Origin: an uncultured Clostridia bacterium | GTDB lineage: Bacteria; Bacillota; Clostridia; TANB77; CAG-508 | Assembly (NCBI GenBank): GCA_947591045.1 | Contig: CANQCV010000013.1 | Location: forward strand, 1 to 43,154 | Direction of reading: 5' to 3' | Length of the DNA: 43,154 nucleotides | Part shown: positions 8,698 through 19,848 of the stretch, piece after piece | How positions within the stretch are numbered: the stretch's first letter is position 1 | How the letters are laid out: each line of letters opens with the position of its first letter | Notes under the pieces: model-generated | What the model saw: only the letters and a program-made list of their open reading frames with translations | The model's database searches: none | Told to the model about the DNA's origin: nothing | Program-made: the position numbers and the translations under genes

Positions 8698-8772
8698 TTT
8701 TTTACTTGTAAATTTAAAAATGTATGATAAAATATAATTATATGGTAGTAAAATTTTAAGGGGGAATTACAA

Positions 8773-9246
8773 ATGAAAAATTTTTCTAGTTGGTTAATAG
8801 CAATGTTTGCATTTATGTTTTGGGGAGCAAGATTAATAGGAACTACTATGACATCTTTGGGAAACGATTTTTTATTTGAACCAACAAATATTACAATGGA
8901 GGTTGCTTTATTATTTATTACATTTATTTGTATATGCTTTATTATAAAGCGTAGATTATGGGCAAGCCTTATTTATTTAGTAGGTCATTTTATATATTAT
9001 GGTCCAAGCTTTTTTAATGATATTATGGCTATTGCACAAGGAACTTTGCCAATAGATTCATATATGGGAGTATTATTTGAGTTTGTAGGTCTAATATTAC
9101 CATTAGCAGCAGTATTTGATGTATTATTAGATAAAAATAGAAAAGCACACCCAACTGATAAGAAAACAGACTGGTTTTATAAAAACGAACAATTTGATAG
9201 GCAATTAGATGAAAGAGCAGATAAAAATAATTATAGAACTTTATAA
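8773..9246 (+). CDS. Conserved multi-pass membrane protein of unknown function
   Basis: 157 aa. Four hydrophobic helices can be seen (about residues 6-28, 42-60, 64-80, 98-118), with the motif RRLWASLIYLVGHFIYYGP between the second and third. A hydrophilic tail follows, containing HPTDKKTDWFYKNEQFDRQ, which looks cytoplasmic. No catalytic motif was recognised. It stands alone between two terminators, with SD AAGGGGGA and a probable promoter TTGTAA-16-TAAAAT at 8707-8734. Confidence 0.75.
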   Translation: MKNFSSWLIAMFAFMFWGARLIGTTMTSLGNDFLFEPTNITMEVALLFITFICICFIIKRRLWASLIYLVGHFIYYGPSFFNDIMAIAQGTLPIDSYMGVLFEFVGLILPLAAVFDVLLDKNRKAHPTDKKTDWFYKNEQFDRQLDERADKNNYRTL

Positions 9247-9261
9247 TTTTGTTTTAAATAA

Positions 9262-9302
9262 AAAATTGCAGACTTATATATACTGTTTGCAATTTTTTTA
9301 TT
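9262..9302 (+). terminator. Intrinsic terminator
   Basis: AAAAATTGCA pairs with TGCAATTTTTTT around a 17-base loop, just after the membrane protein gene. Confidence 0.8.
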
Positions 9303-9331
9303 TATTGCTTTATTAAAAAATATGAGTGTGA

Positions 9332-9337
9332 TATAAT
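9332..9337 (+). promoter_or_regulatory. Extended -10 promoter of rbgA
   Basis: TGATATAAT is a TGn-extended -10 element. The -35 (TTTATT, 17 bases upstream) is poor. Confidence 0.5.
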
Positions 9338-9365
9338 AAGCAAAAATAAAGAATAGGAGATAAAA

Positions 9366-10262
9366 ATGAACAATAAATCAAATATTAATTGGTATCCGGG
9401 CCATATGGCAAAAACGAAAAAACAAATTATAGAAGATTTAAAATTAATTGATGTTGTTGTGGAAATATTAGATGCGCGCATTCCAATTTCTAGTCAAAAC
9501 CCTGATATTGGTAAATATATACAAGGTAAAAAAAGATTAGTCATATTAAATAAATCTGACTTATCAAATGAAAACGAAAACAAAAAATGGGTAAAATACT
9601 TCGAAGAAAATAATGTGCCTGCTGTACTTGCTAGCTCAAATAATGGAAATGGAATTGGTGAGGCATTAAGGAAAATTGAAGGAATATATAATGATAATAG
9701 TGAAAAATTCTTAAATAAAGGAAGAATAGGTAAATCAATAAGAATAATGGTTTTAGGAATTCCGAATGTAGGAAAGTCTTCATTTATTAATCGTATTTCA
9801 AATAAAAAGTCTGCAGAAGTAGGCAATAAGCCAGGAGTAACAAAACAAAAACAATGGATTCGAGTTAATCAAAACATAGAGTTATTAGATACCCCAGGAG
9901 TATTATGGCCTAAATTTGAAAGCGAAGAAGTAGGCTTAAAGTTAGCATATACAGGAACAATAAAAGATGATGTTCTTGAAACTATAGAAGTTGGCTTTAG
10001 CTTATTAAAATATTTGATACAAAACTATTTAGAAAATATAGTTGTAAGATACAAATTAGAAGATAATAAAGTAAAGTCTATTTTGGAAGAAGATTTAACA
10101 GAAAATGATAAGGCATTGGAAATAATGGACGAAATCGGAAGAAAAAGAGGTGCTATTATTTCGGGTGGAATAGTAGATGAGGATAAAACCGCAAGAATTT
10201 TACTAGATGACTTTAGAAGTGGCAAGCTAGGAAGGATAACATTAGAAACAGTAAAAAAATAG
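9366..10262 (+). CDS. rbgA: Ribosome biogenesis GTPase RbgA (YlqF)
   Basis: A circularly permuted GTPase for late 50S subunit assembly. In order: G4 NKSD (62-65), G1 GIPNVGKSS (131-139), the G2-region NKPGVTK (154-160) and G3 DTPG (175-178). A C-terminal helical RNA-binding domain follows (about 205-298). At 298 aa it has the usual length. The start INWYPGHMAKT is typical, and SD TAGGAGAT is well placed. It is followed by Mini-RNase III, which fits a ribosome-maturation cluster. Confidence 0.95.
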   Translation: MNNKSNINWYPGHMAKTKKQIIEDLKLIDVVVEILDARIPISSQNPDIGKYIQGKKRLVILNKSDLSNENENKKWVKYFEENNVPAVLASSNNGNGIGEALRKIEGIYNDNSEKFLNKGRIGKSIRIMVLGIPNVGKSSFINRISNKKSAEVGNKPGVTKQKQWIRVNQNIELLDTPGVLWPKFESEEVGLKLAYTGTIKDDVLETIEVGFSLLKYLIQNYLENIVVRYKLEDNKVKSILEEDLTENDKALEIMDEIGRKRGAIISGGIVDEDKTARILLDDFRSGKLGRITLETVKK

Positions 10263-10307
10263 GTTCAATTTGTAAATCTTAAATATATATTGGAAAGGAA
10301 TTAATAA

Positions 10308-10718
10308 ATGCAAGAAGTAGAAGAACTGATAGAAAGAAAAAGAGAAAAAATAGATATTGATACAATGTCACCATTAATTTGGGCATATGTTGGAGATAGC
10401 GTATATGAGCTATATATTCGAACATATTTAACAAATACTACGAAACTTAAACCTCATAATTTACATATAGAATCAATTAAATATGTAAAAGCAGGTGCAC
10501 AAGCTAAAATATTAGAAAGACTAATGGAATATTTATCAGAAGAAGAACAAGAAATTGTAAAAAGAGGTAGAAACGCTGAAAATCATCATCTTCCAAAAAA
10601 TGCTAGCGTGCAAGAATATATGTATTCAACTGCTTTTGAATCATTAATTGGATATTTATATTTAACGAAACAAGATGAGCGTTTGAAACAAATATTAGAA
10701 TTATGTATTAAAAAATAA
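10308..10718 (+). CDS. mrnC: Mini-ribonuclease III (MrnC)
   Basis: A 136-aa protein consisting only of an RNase III catalytic domain and lacking a dsRNA-binding domain; it matures 23S rRNA ends in Firmicutes. The signature MSPLIWAYVGDSVYELYIR (about residues 19-37) contains the catalytic Asp. YLYLTKQDERLKQIL near the C-terminus matches the second metal-binding helix. SD GGAAAGGAA. It lies 45 bases after rbgA, probably in one transcript. Confidence 0.92.
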   Translation: MQEVEELIERKREKIDIDTMSPLIWAYVGDSVYELYIRTYLTNTTKLKPHNLHIESIKYVKAGAQAKILERLMEYLSEEEQEIVKRGRNAENHHLPKNASVQEYMYSTAFESLIGYLYLTKQDERLKQILELCIKK

Positions 10719-10731
10719 AACGAATTTTTAG

Positions 10732-10806
10732 TGGTGACCCCTACGGGAATCGAACCCATGATTCAGCCTTGAGAGGGCTGCGTCTTAACCGCTTGACCAA
10801 GGGGCC
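10732..10806 (-). tRNA. tRNA-Glu (anticodon CUC)
   Basis: The minus strand folds with acceptor GGCCCCT paired to AGGGGTC, T-arm GGGTTCGATTCCC, and an encoded CCA. Its anticodon loop CTCTCAA gives anticodon CUC for the GAG codon. Low-GC Firmicutes often rely on UUC alone, so a separate CUC isoacceptor is notable. Confidence 0.92.
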
Positions 10807-10815
10807 ATAATAAAA

Positions 10816-10854
10816 GTACTATATAAATATACCATAAAATAGGCTTAATAGTCA
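10816..10854 (-). promoter_or_regulatory. Promoter of tRNA-Glu
   Basis: The minus strand has TTGACT, 18 bases and TATATT upstream of the tRNA. Confidence 0.5.
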
Positions 10855-10899
10855 ATATGTAAAGAAAAAATAATATGAATAAAAAAATCAAATTACCTC

Positions 10900-10928
10900 T
10901 TGACAAAACAAAAATTCGCATATATAAT
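10900..10928 (+). promoter_or_regulatory. Promoter of recN
   Basis: TTGACA (10900-10905), a 17-base spacer and TATAAT (10923-10928), the consensus in both boxes. No SOS LexA box (GAACNNNNGTTC) is evident; GATACGAACAAAG follows but lacks the palindrome. Confidence 0.85.
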
Positions 10929-10962
10929 ATGATACGAACAAAGTTTTGAAGGAGGCTTTTTT

Positions 10963-12585
10963 ATGATATCTACTTTGCATATAAAAAATATAGGAATTAT
11001 AGACGATTTACTTATTGATTTTAATGAAGGATTTAATGTATTAACAGGAGAAACAGGAGCAGGAAAAACACTTATTGTAGGTGCTTTGGGAATTATTGCA
11101 GGTGGCAGGTTTTCAAAAGATATGATTAGAAGCGGACAAAACTATTCATTTGTAGAGGCAAGTATTTACTGCCCAGAAAGTGATATAGCAGTTGATGGCA
11201 ATATCATAGTATCAAGAGAAATATATCTAAATGGTAGAAATAATTGCAAAATAAATGGAAGATTAGTAACAGTAAACGAATTAAAAGATATAATAGGAAA
11301 ATTAATTGATATTCATGGACAGCAAGATAATCAAAATTTATTAGATAGTACAAAACATATTTCATATCTTGATTCTTTTATAGATGAAAAAATAAATAAT
11401 ATAAAACTTGAATATATGCAGTTGTTTGAAAAATATTGTGAAATAAAAGATAAACTTAATCAAAATTATGGAGACGAAAAAGAAAAACAGAGAAAATTAG
11501 ATTTATTACAATATCAATTAAATGAAATAGAAAAGGCAAAATTAAAAATAGGTGAAGACGAAGAATTACAAGAAAAACATAATTTAATGAAAAATTCAGA
11601 AAAATTACAAGAAAATCTTTCTTGCATAGACGAAAACTTAAATACACAAGCAATAGAATCTATATCAAACTCTATAAAATGTTTAGAAAGAATAGAAAAT
11701 TGTGGAGAAATATATTCACAAAAATTGGCAGAATTAAAAAATATATATTATGAAGTGCAAGAATTATCAAGAGATATATCTAGTATGCAAGAAGATATAT
11801 ATTTTGACGAATATGAAAGAGATAATATAGAAAGAAGGTTAGATGAGATATTTTCTTTAAAAAGAAAGTATGGAAATCAAATTGAGGAGATTTTACAATA
11901 TAAAGATAACCTAGAAGAAGAAATTAATTCAATAGAAAATGCAGAAGAATTAAATATACAGTTAAAACAAGAACAAAAAGTAATAGAAGATAAAATGAGA
12001 AAATTATGTGACAAAATGGATATTTTAAGAAAAGATGGTGGATTAGAATTATCAGAAAAAATTAACCAAGAATTAAAAGATTTAGAAATGTATAATTCTA
12101 AATTTTATGTTAAAGTAGATAAAGACGATAATTTTAATATAAATGGTCTAAACAAAGTTGAGTTTATGATTTGTACAAATATGGGAGAAGAAGAAAAGCC
12201 ATTGGTAAAAATTGCATCAGGTGGAGAGATGTCTAGAGTAATGCTAGCTATAAAAACAATTTTATCAGATGTTGATAAAGTTCCAACTTTAATTTTTGAT
12301 GAAATTGATACAGGAATTAGTGGAAAAGCTGCAAAAGCTGTTGGTGAAAAAATGAAAATTATTTCTAAAAGACATCAAATTATCTGTATTACACATTTAC
12401 CATCTATTGCAGCAAAAGGTGATTATAACTATTATATAAGTAAACAAGTAATAAATGATAAAACAATCACAAATGTAAAATTATTAAATGAAGAAGAGAC
12501 GGTTTCAGAGATTGCAAGAATTGCAAATGGAGATGTAACAGAAGTTGCAATAGCAAATGCAAAAGAGTTAAGGAAGGCAGGATAA
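10963..12585 (+). CDS. recN: DNA repair protein RecN
   Basis: An SMC-like ATPase acting early in double-strand break repair. The Walker A GETGAGKT lies at 29-36 and the Q-loop region HGQQDNQNLL at about 118. A central coiled coil occupies about residues 150-360. The ABC signature ASGGEMSRVMLAIK (about 420) and Walker B TLIFDEIDTGISG (about 445) follow. At 540 aa it is slightly shorter than the usual 550-570, through a shorter coiled coil. It has a consensus promoter and SD AAGGAGG. Confidence 0.95.
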   Translation: MISTLHIKNIGIIDDLLIDFNEGFNVLTGETGAGKTLIVGALGIIAGGRFSKDMIRSGQNYSFVEASIYCPESDIAVDGNIIVSREIYLNGRNNCKINGRLVTVNELKDIIGKLIDIHGQQDNQNLLDSTKHISYLDSFIDEKINNIKLEYMQLFEKYCEIKDKLNQNYGDEKEKQRKLDLLQYQLNEIEKAKLKIGEDEELQEKHNLMKNSEKLQENLSCIDENLNTQAIESISNSIKCLERIENCGEIYSQKLAELKNIYYEVQELSRDISSMQEDIYFDEYERDNIERRLDEIFSLKRKYGNQIEEILQYKDNLEEEINSIENAEELNIQLKQEQKVIEDKMRKLCDKMDILRKDGGLELSEKINQELKDLEMYNSKFYVKVDKDDNFNINGLNKVEFMICTNMGEEEKPLVKIASGGEMSRVMLAIKTILSDVDKVPTLIFDEIDTGISGKAAKAVGEKMKIISKRHQIICITHLPSIAAKGDYNYYISKQVINDKTITNVKLLNEEETVSEIARIANGDVTEVAIANAKELRKAG

Positions 12586-12615
12586 ATTAAATATTTACAA
12601 ATTATTTCCAATTAG

Positions 12616-14208
<1,593 letters not shown>

Positions 14209-14292
14209 ACAACAAAAATGTTCAAGATGAAGGAATGGTTAAAGATAAGACAAAAAAGTGAAGAGGAACGATAAAATTGAGAGGAATTTTAT

Positions 14293-15132
14293 ATGAATGA
14301 AAAATATTTAGATAAAATTAAATATGAAAAAATTGGAGAAACAGAAGACTCTAAAGAACGACAATTAAATTGGAATATTGCCTTTGGACTTCAAACTGTA
14401 GATAATCTTACTCCTTCTAAATATATGGTAGATTTAGCAACTGAAAATATTATTGGTAAAAAAAGTTATGAAGTTGTTGAAGAGGAAGTAAAGTATTATT
14501 ATGAAAAGGCTAATAAAGAAAACATAAATAAAAATGAAAAACAGGCAGATGAAGTATCATTAAGAATTGTAAAAATATTAAATGATAAAGCTTTTACATT
14601 TAATTACTTAACATTAAAACAATATCATAAAAAGCTATTTGAAAATATCGATATAGGAATTGATGAAAAATATATTGGAGAGTTTAGAAATTATAATATT
14701 ACAAAGAAAGAACCAATTTTAAATGGTGAAACAGTACAATATGCTGATTACTCAATGATAGAAGAAACTTTAAAATATGATTTTGAAGAAGAAGCAAACC
14801 AAAAATACATAGAAAAAACAGAAAAAGAAAAAATAGAAAGATTATGTACATTTACTGCACATATCTGGCAGGTACACCCATTTGGAGAAGGAAACACTAG
14901 AACAACCGCTCTATTTATTCAAAAATATTTAAACAGTAAAGGTTTTGATGTTAATAACGAACTATTCAAAGATAATTCATTGTATTTTAGGAATGCATTA
15001 GTTAGAGCAAATTATAGTAACATTTCAAGGGAAATTGAAGAAGATAACAAATATTTAATAATGTTTTTTGAAAATTTGCTATTTAATAAAAACAATAAAT
15101 TAGATAATGAAGAACTTAAATTATCTAATTAA
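14293..15132 (+). CDS. Fic-domain AMP-transferase-like protein
   Basis: A 279-aa Fic protein with the full catalytic motif HPFGEGNTRT at 195-204. Fic enzymes usually transfer AMP from ATP to protein hydroxyls. Residues about 26-70 resemble the VbhA-like inhibitory antitoxin helix, with NIAFGLQTVDNLTPSKY followed by a helical tail. At the place of the usual (S/T)xxxE(G/N) inhibitory motif the sequence reads LQTVDN, so Asp replaces the inhibitory Glu and the Ser/Thr is lost. Targets are unknown. It follows lysS by 84 bases with its own SD GAGAGGAA, and no partner toxin gene is adjacent. Confidence 0.85.
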   Translation: MNEKYLDKIKYEKIGETEDSKERQLNWNIAFGLQTVDNLTPSKYMVDLATENIIGKKSYEVVEEEVKYYYEKANKENINKNEKQADEVSLRIVKILNDKAFTFNYLTLKQYHKKLFENIDIGIDEKYIGEFRNYNITKKEPILNGETVQYADYSMIEETLKYDFEEEANQKYIEKTEKEKIERLCTFTAHIWQVHPFGEGNTRTTALFIQKYLNSKGFDVNNELFKDNSLYFRNALVRANYSNISREIEEDNKYLIMFFENLLFNKNNKLDNEELKLSN

Positions 15133-15283
15133 ATGTTAATAAGTTCTAATATATTCAATTGCGTAGCCGTAAAATAGCATTTTTTAAAAGATAAAAAATC
15201 GACTAAACAAGCACATTACACAAAATTTAAATATTTGCACTATGAAACCTTTATCATAGAAATAAAAGAAAAGAGGAAAATTT

Positions 15284-16021
15284 ATGTATTTTGACAAAAG
15301 AATAATTTATATTATTTTAGGATTAATTATTTTAATGAATGCAGTTAGCTTACTTACAAACACAAATGCACTTTTAAATTTATTACTTACATTGCCAGCA
15401 GTACTTGTTGCTATTACATTTCATGAGTTTGCACATGGCTTTGTAGCAGATAAATTAGGTGATGATACACCACGAATGCAGGGAAGATTAAACTTAAATC
15501 CACTTAGCCATTTAGACCCAATAGGAACTGTTATGCTAGTATTTGCAGGCTTTGGATGGGGAAAACCTGTACAAATAAATCCAAATAATTTTAATAGAAA
15601 TATAAAAATGTCTGTCGCAGAGGCACTTGTTGCAGCAGCAGGACCAGTTATGAATTTTATATTAGCTATTATTTTTGCAATTATATATGCAGTTTTATGG
15701 AAATTCGCTCCTGGCTTTATAGCAACTCAAGCAGGTAACATTGTAGTTATTTTAATTCAATCTTGTATTCTTACAAATATAGGTCTAGGAATATTTAATT
15801 TAATACCATTACCACCACTTGATGGCTCAAAAATTATAGGCGGTTTCTTATCATATAATGTTAGAAACTGGTTTGAAAGATATTACTATATATTCTATAT
15901 AGTATTTGTAGCAATATGGGTTACAGGTATAGCAGGCTCAATTATTTCACCACTTATTTCGCTTGTGTATAATGGTCTTATAACTTTAATGGCTAAGATT
16001 TTTGGAATATTAATATTTTAG
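15284..16021 (+). CDS. Site-2 protease family (M50) zinc membrane protease
   Basis: A 245-aa integral membrane metalloprotease with HEFAHG (H47, E48, H51) in a TM segment. The third zinc ligand lies in NLIPLPPLDGSKI (about 172-184). At least five hydrophobic helices are visible. The family cleaves TM substrates, but this short subgroup (YwhC-like) lacks PDZ domains and has no defined substrate. SD AAGAGGA. The 150 bases before it hold no recognisable gene. Confidence 0.88.
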   Translation: MYFDKRIIYIILGLIILMNAVSLLTNTNALLNLLLTLPAVLVAITFHEFAHGFVADKLGDDTPRMQGRLNLNPLSHLDPIGTVMLVFAGFGWGKPVQINPNNFNRNIKMSVAEALVAAAGPVMNFILAIIFAIIYAVLWKFAPGFIATQAGNIVVILIQSCILTNIGLGIFNLIPLPPLDGSKIIGGFLSYNVRNWFERYYYIFYIVFVAIWVTGIAGSIISPLISLVYNGLITLMAKIFGILIF

Positions 16022-16046
16022 GAAAGGAACTCAATTTATATAAAAT

Positions 16047-17036
16047 ATGAAAGATATAATTACACTAGGAATTGAATCAAGTTGTGACGAAACTTCGGTA
16101 GCTGTTGTAAAAAATGGAAGAGAAGTTTTATCAAATATAATTAATTCACAAATAAAAATTCACGAAAAATTTGGTGGAGTTGTACCAGAAATAGCTTCTA
16201 GAAATCATGTAGAAGCTATTTCTAGTGTAACAAAACAAGCTATGCTTGATGCAAAAATAGAATATGAGGATATTGATAATATTGCATGCACATATGGCCC
16301 AGGTTTGGTAGGAGCACTTTTGGTAGGTGTTTCTTATGCCAAAGGTTTAAGCTATGCTTTAAATAAGCCACTAACTCCTGTGAATCATATAGAAGGTCAT
16401 ATCGCAGCAAATTATATTACACACAAAGATTTAGAACCACCATTTTTATGTTTAGTTATTTCAGGAGGACATACACATTTAGTACATATTAAAGATTACT
16501 ATAATTTTGAGATTTTAGGGAAAACAAGGGATGATGCAATAGGAGAGGCATTTGACAAAGTTGCAAGAGTAATTGGACTTGGATATCCTGGTGGACCTAA
16601 AATAGATAAATTAGCAAAGGAAGGTAGCGAAAATATAGAACTACCTAAAACACATATAGATGGTTTAGACTTTAGTTTTAGTGGAATAAAAACAGCAATT
16701 ATCAATTTACACCATAAAAACCCAGACATAAATAAAGCAGATTTATGTGCAAGTTTTGAAAAATATGTTACAGATGTGTTGTTAGATAATACATTAAGAG
16801 CAGCAGAACAAATAAAAACAAATAAAATTGCATTAGCAGGTGGAGTTTCTGCAAATTCATATATTAGACAGAAGTTTATTGATTTAGAAAAACAAGGCTA
16901 CAAAATATATTATCCAGAGCCAGTTTTATGTACAGACAATGCGGCAATGATAGCTGCAAGTGGATACTATAGGTATTTGGCAAATGATACAGCAGATTTA
17001 ACATTAAATGCAATACCAAATTTAAAAATTAATTAA
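16047..17036 (+). CDS. tsaD: tRNA threonylcarbamoyladenosine synthase subunit TsaD
   Basis: Catalytic subunit that transfers the threonylcarbamoyl group to A37 of ANN-decoding tRNAs. An ASKHA-fold start [11 protein letters not shown] and the metal-binding [10 protein letters not shown] (H114, H118) are present. So are [27 protein letters not shown] and [12 protein letters not shown]. At 329 aa it is complete. The SD (AGGAAAGGA) is about 18 bases from the ATG, which is long, but the protein start matches the family. TsaB and TsaE are not in this window. Confidence 0.95.
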   Translation: MKDIITLGIESSCDETSVAVVKNGREVLSNIINSQIKIHEKFGGVVPEIASRNHVEAISSVTKQAMLDAKIEYEDIDNIACTYGPGLVGALLVGVSYAKGLSYALNKPLTPVNHIEGHIAANYITHKDLEPPFLCLVISGGHTHLVHIKDYYNFEILGKTRDDAIGEAFDKVARVIGLGYPGGPKIDKLAKEGSENIELPKTHIDGLDFSFSGIKTAIINLHHKNPDINKADLCASFEKYVTDVLLDNTLRAAEQIKTNKIALAGGVSANSYIRQKFIDLEKQGYKIYYPEPVLCTDNAAMIAASGYYRYLANDTADLTLNAIPNLKIN

Positions 17037-17052
17037 AGGAGAAGGTAATTTC

Positions 17053-17748
17053 ATGTCAATTTATTCAATAGCAGACTTACATTTATCTTTTTCACAAAAT
17101 AAACCAATGAATATTTTTGGAGATAATTGGAACGGACATGCAGACAAGATAAGAGAAAACTGGATAAAAAAAGTAAATGAAAATGACTATGTAATATTAT
17201 CAGGTGATTTCTCATGGGCTACATATTTAGAAGATACAAAGAAAGATTTTGAATATTTAAATAATTTGCCAGGGAAAAAGATTTTGCTAAAAGGTAACCA
17301 TGATTATTGGTGGACTACTTTAACAAGTATGAGAAAATTTATACAAGATAATGGCTACCATGATATAGATTTTCTATACAACAACAGTTATTGTATAGAA
17401 GACAAAATAATTGTTGGAACAAGAGGCTGGAACATCTTAGATAGCGAAAATGAAAGCAAAATGATAAAAAGAGAAATTGCAAGGTTAGAACTTTCTATCC
17501 AAGATGGAATACAAAAATTTGGAGATAAAAAAGAAATAATTGTATTTTTACATTATCCGCCAATGGGAGTAGGAAAAATAGAAGAGACAGATTTTGTAAC
17601 AGTATTAAAGAAATATAATATAAAAAGATGCTATTATGGTCATTTACATGGAGCTTCACATAAGGATGCAGTTATAGGGCAAGTAAATGGAATAAACTAT
17701 ATGTTAATTAGTGCAGATTATTTAAACTTTGATTTAGTTAAAATTTAG
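17053..17748 (+). CDS. Calcineurin-like metallophosphoesterase
   Basis: 231 aa with all the dimetal motifs: ADLHLS (D-x-H), LSGDFSWA (GD), LKGNHDYWW (GNHD), FLHYPPMG and YYGHLHGAS (GHxH). The substrate is unknown. It lies 16 bases after tsaD with SD AAGGAGAAGG and is probably co-transcribed with it. Confidence 0.88.
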   Translation: MSIYSIADLHLSFSQNKPMNIFGDNWNGHADKIRENWIKKVNENDYVILSGDFSWATYLEDTKKDFEYLNNLPGKKILLKGNHDYWWTTLTSMRKFIQDNGYHDIDFLYNNSYCIEDKIIVGTRGWNILDSENESKMIKREIARLELSIQDGIQKFGDKKEIIVFLHYPPMGVGKIEETDFVTVLKKYNIKRCYYGHLHGASHKDAVIGQVNGINYMLISADYLNFDLVKI

Positions 17749-17751
17749 GAC

Positions 17752-17779
17752 TTGCAATATTTACAAATTGTGATATAAT
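17752..17779 (+). promoter_or_regulatory. Promoter of tig
   Basis: TTGCAA, a 16-base spacer and TATAAT, about 40 bases before the trigger factor start. Confidence 0.7.
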
Positions 17780-17822
17780 AATAAGGCTTAATTTATATCA
17801 AAAAGCGAAAGGATTGAAAAAA

Positions 17823-19106
17823 ATGGATGTAAAAGTAGAAAAGACAGAAAATAAAAATGAAGTTAAATTATCATTTACAGTAGAAGCTGAAAAATTTGAA
17901 GAAGCAATGAAAAAAGTGTATGCAAAAACAGCTAAATATTTTAATATACCAGGTTTTAGAAAAGGTAAAGCACCAATGCAATTAGTAGAAAGACAATACG
18001 GCTCTGAAATATTTTATGAAGATAGCTTTAATGAACTAGCATCAGAAGTATATGATGAGGCAATTAAAGAAAATAAGATAGATGCTGTTAGCAAGCCAGA
18101 CATTGATATTAAACAAATGGAAAAAGGAAAAGAACTAATTTTTACAGCAACTGTACAAACAAAACCAGAGGTAAAATTAGGAAAATATAAAGGTATAGAA
18201 ATTAAAAAAATAGAGTATAATGTATCTGACGAAGATGTAAATCATGAGTTAGGACATATGCAAGAAAAGAATTCAAGATTAGTATCAGTAGACGATAGAC
18301 CAGTAGAAAAGTCAGATATAACAGTAATTGACTTTGAAGGTTTTGTAGATGGTGTTCCTTTCGAGGGTGGAAAAGCTGAAAATCATGAATTAGAAATTGG
18401 AAGTAATACATTTATTCCAGGATTTGAAGATCAAATAATTGGAATGAAAATAGACGAAGAAAAAGACATTAATGTAAAATTTCCAGATGACTACTTTTCA
18501 AAAGATTTAGCTGGAAAAGATGCTGTGTTTAAAGTAAAATTACATGAAATAAAGAAAAAAGAATTACCAAATCTTGATGACGAATTTGCAAAAGATGTTA
18601 GCGAATTTGATACATTAGAAGAATTAAAAAAGAGCATTAAAGAAAGAATTGAAACTGAAAACAAAAATAGAGAAAAATATGAAACACAAGATTTAGCTAT
18701 AAAAACAGTATGTGATAATACAGAACTTGATATTCCAAGTGGAATGATTGATTTAGAAATTGACAACATGATAAACGACACAAAAAATAGATTATCATAT
18801 CAAGGTATAAAAATGGAGCAATATCTTCAAATGATTGGAAAAACAGAAGAAGATATAAGAAAAGATTTTGAAGAGCAAGCTAAAAACAATATTAAGTCAA
18901 GATTAGTATTAGAAGCTATTGTAGAAGCTGAAAAAATAGAAATAAGTGATGATGAAATTACAAATAAAATAAAAGAAATGGCAAAACAATATAACAGAGA
19001 CGAAAAAGAATTACTAGAAAATGAGCAATTAAAGAACTATTTAAAAGAAAACATGAAAACAGAAAAAGCAATTAATTTTGTTGTAGAAAATGCAAAAATA
19101 AAATAA
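17823..19106 (+). CDS. tig: Trigger factor (ribosome-associated chaperone/PPIase)
   Basis: Cotranslational folding chaperone. The N-terminal ribosome-binding domain carries the signature GFRKGKAP (about residues 43-50). An FKBP-like PPIase domain follows (about 145-235; DFEGFVDGVPFEGG, SNTFIPGFEDQIIGM), then a long helical C-terminal domain. The length from ATG 17823 is 427 aa. That start is 10 bases after GAAAGG, whereas an in-frame TTG at 17814 is almost on top of the SD. It precedes clpP and clpX, a widespread order. Confidence 0.95.
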   Translation: MDVKVEKTENKNEVKLSFTVEAEKFEEAMKKVYAKTAKYFNIPGFRKGKAPMQLVERQYGSEIFYEDSFNELASEVYDEAIKENKIDAVSKPDIDIKQMEKGKELIFTATVQTKPEVKLGKYKGIEIKKIEYNVSDEDVNHELGHMQEKNSRLVSVDDRPVEKSDITVIDFEGFVDGVPFEGGKAENHELEIGSNTFIPGFEDQIIGMKIDEEKDINVKFPDDYFSKDLAGKDAVFKVKLHEIKKKELPNLDDEFAKDVSEFDTLEELKKSIKERIETENKNREKYETQDLAIKTVCDNTELDIPSGMIDLEIDNMINDTKNRLSYQGIKMEQYLQMIGKTEEDIRKDFEEQAKNNIKSRLVLEAIVEAEKIEISDDEITNKIKEMAKQYNRDEKELLENEQLKNYLKENMKTEKAINFVVENAKIK

Positions 19107-19111
19107 TAATT

Positions 19112-19194
19112 AGTGGAAGTAAAAGTTAGGGGTGAATTTTTAATTTATTTAAGTAATAAATGAATCATTTGCCACTAACTTTTCACACTTTTTT
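19112..19194 (+). terminator. Long-loop terminator between tig and clpP
   Basis: AAAAGTTAG (19121-19129) pairs with CTAACTTTT (19175-19183), with outer AGTG/CACT, and T6 follows. The large loop contains a second hairpin (ATTTATT / AATAAAT). It could attenuate read-through from tig into clpP. Confidence 0.6.
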
Positions 19195-19228
19195 AAGCAT
19201 ATTCATATATATTAAGGAGGAATTTTTT

Positions 19229-19831
19229 ATGGAGAAAAATAGTTTAGTTCCATATGTTATCGAACAGACAGCAAAAGGGGAAAGGTCATATGATATCTTT
19301 TCAAGATTATTAAAGGATAGAATTATATTTTTAGGTGAAGATGTTAATAGTACAACAGCAAGCCTAGTAATAGCACAAATGCTATTTTTGGAATCAGAGG
19401 ATCCAGACAAAGAAATTAATTTATATATAAATAGCCCAGGTGGTTCTATTACAGATGGTATGGGAATTGTTGATACAATGAATTATATTAAATGTCCTGT
19501 ATCTACAATTTGTGTTGGTTTAGCTGCAAGTTTTGGCGCAGTTCTTCTTGCAAATGGAGAAAAAGGCAAAAGATTTGCAACACCTAATGCAGAAATATTA
19601 ATTCACCAACCATTAATTGGTGGAAATGGTATTGCAGGTCAAACAACAGAAATAAAAATACAGGCAGATCATATGATTAGGACCAGAGAAAAATTAAATA
19701 AATTATTAAGTGAAAAAACAGGTCAAAGCATTGAAACTATAGAGCAAGATACAGAAAGAGATAAATGGATGACAGCTGAAGAAGCACTAAAATATGGACT
19801 AATTGATGGAATTATGGACAAAAGAAGATAA
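19229..19831 (+). CDS. clpP: ATP-dependent Clp protease proteolytic subunit
   Basis: Serine protease of the Clp complex. The catalytic triad is S101 (LAASFGAV), H126 (LIHQPL) and D174 (QDTERD). [11 protein letters not shown] forms the oxyanion-region strand. At 200 aa it has the usual length. ATG 19229 is chosen because AAGGAGG is 8 bases upstream; a longer in-frame reading from 19160 would start inside the terminator hairpin. The nucleophile context is GLAASFGA, compared with GQAASMGA in many orthologues. Confidence 0.96.
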   Translation: MEKNSLVPYVIEQTAKGERSYDIFSRLLKDRIIFLGEDVNSTTASLVIAQMLFLESEDPDKEINLYINSPGGSITDGMGIVDTMNYIKCPVSTICVGLAASFGAVLLANGEKGKRFATPNAEILIHQPLIGGNGIAGQTTEIKIQADHMIRTREKLNKLLSEKTGQSIETIEQDTERDKWMTAEEALKYGLIDGIMDKRR

Positions 19832-19848
19832 ATTTAAAGGAGAAGAAA

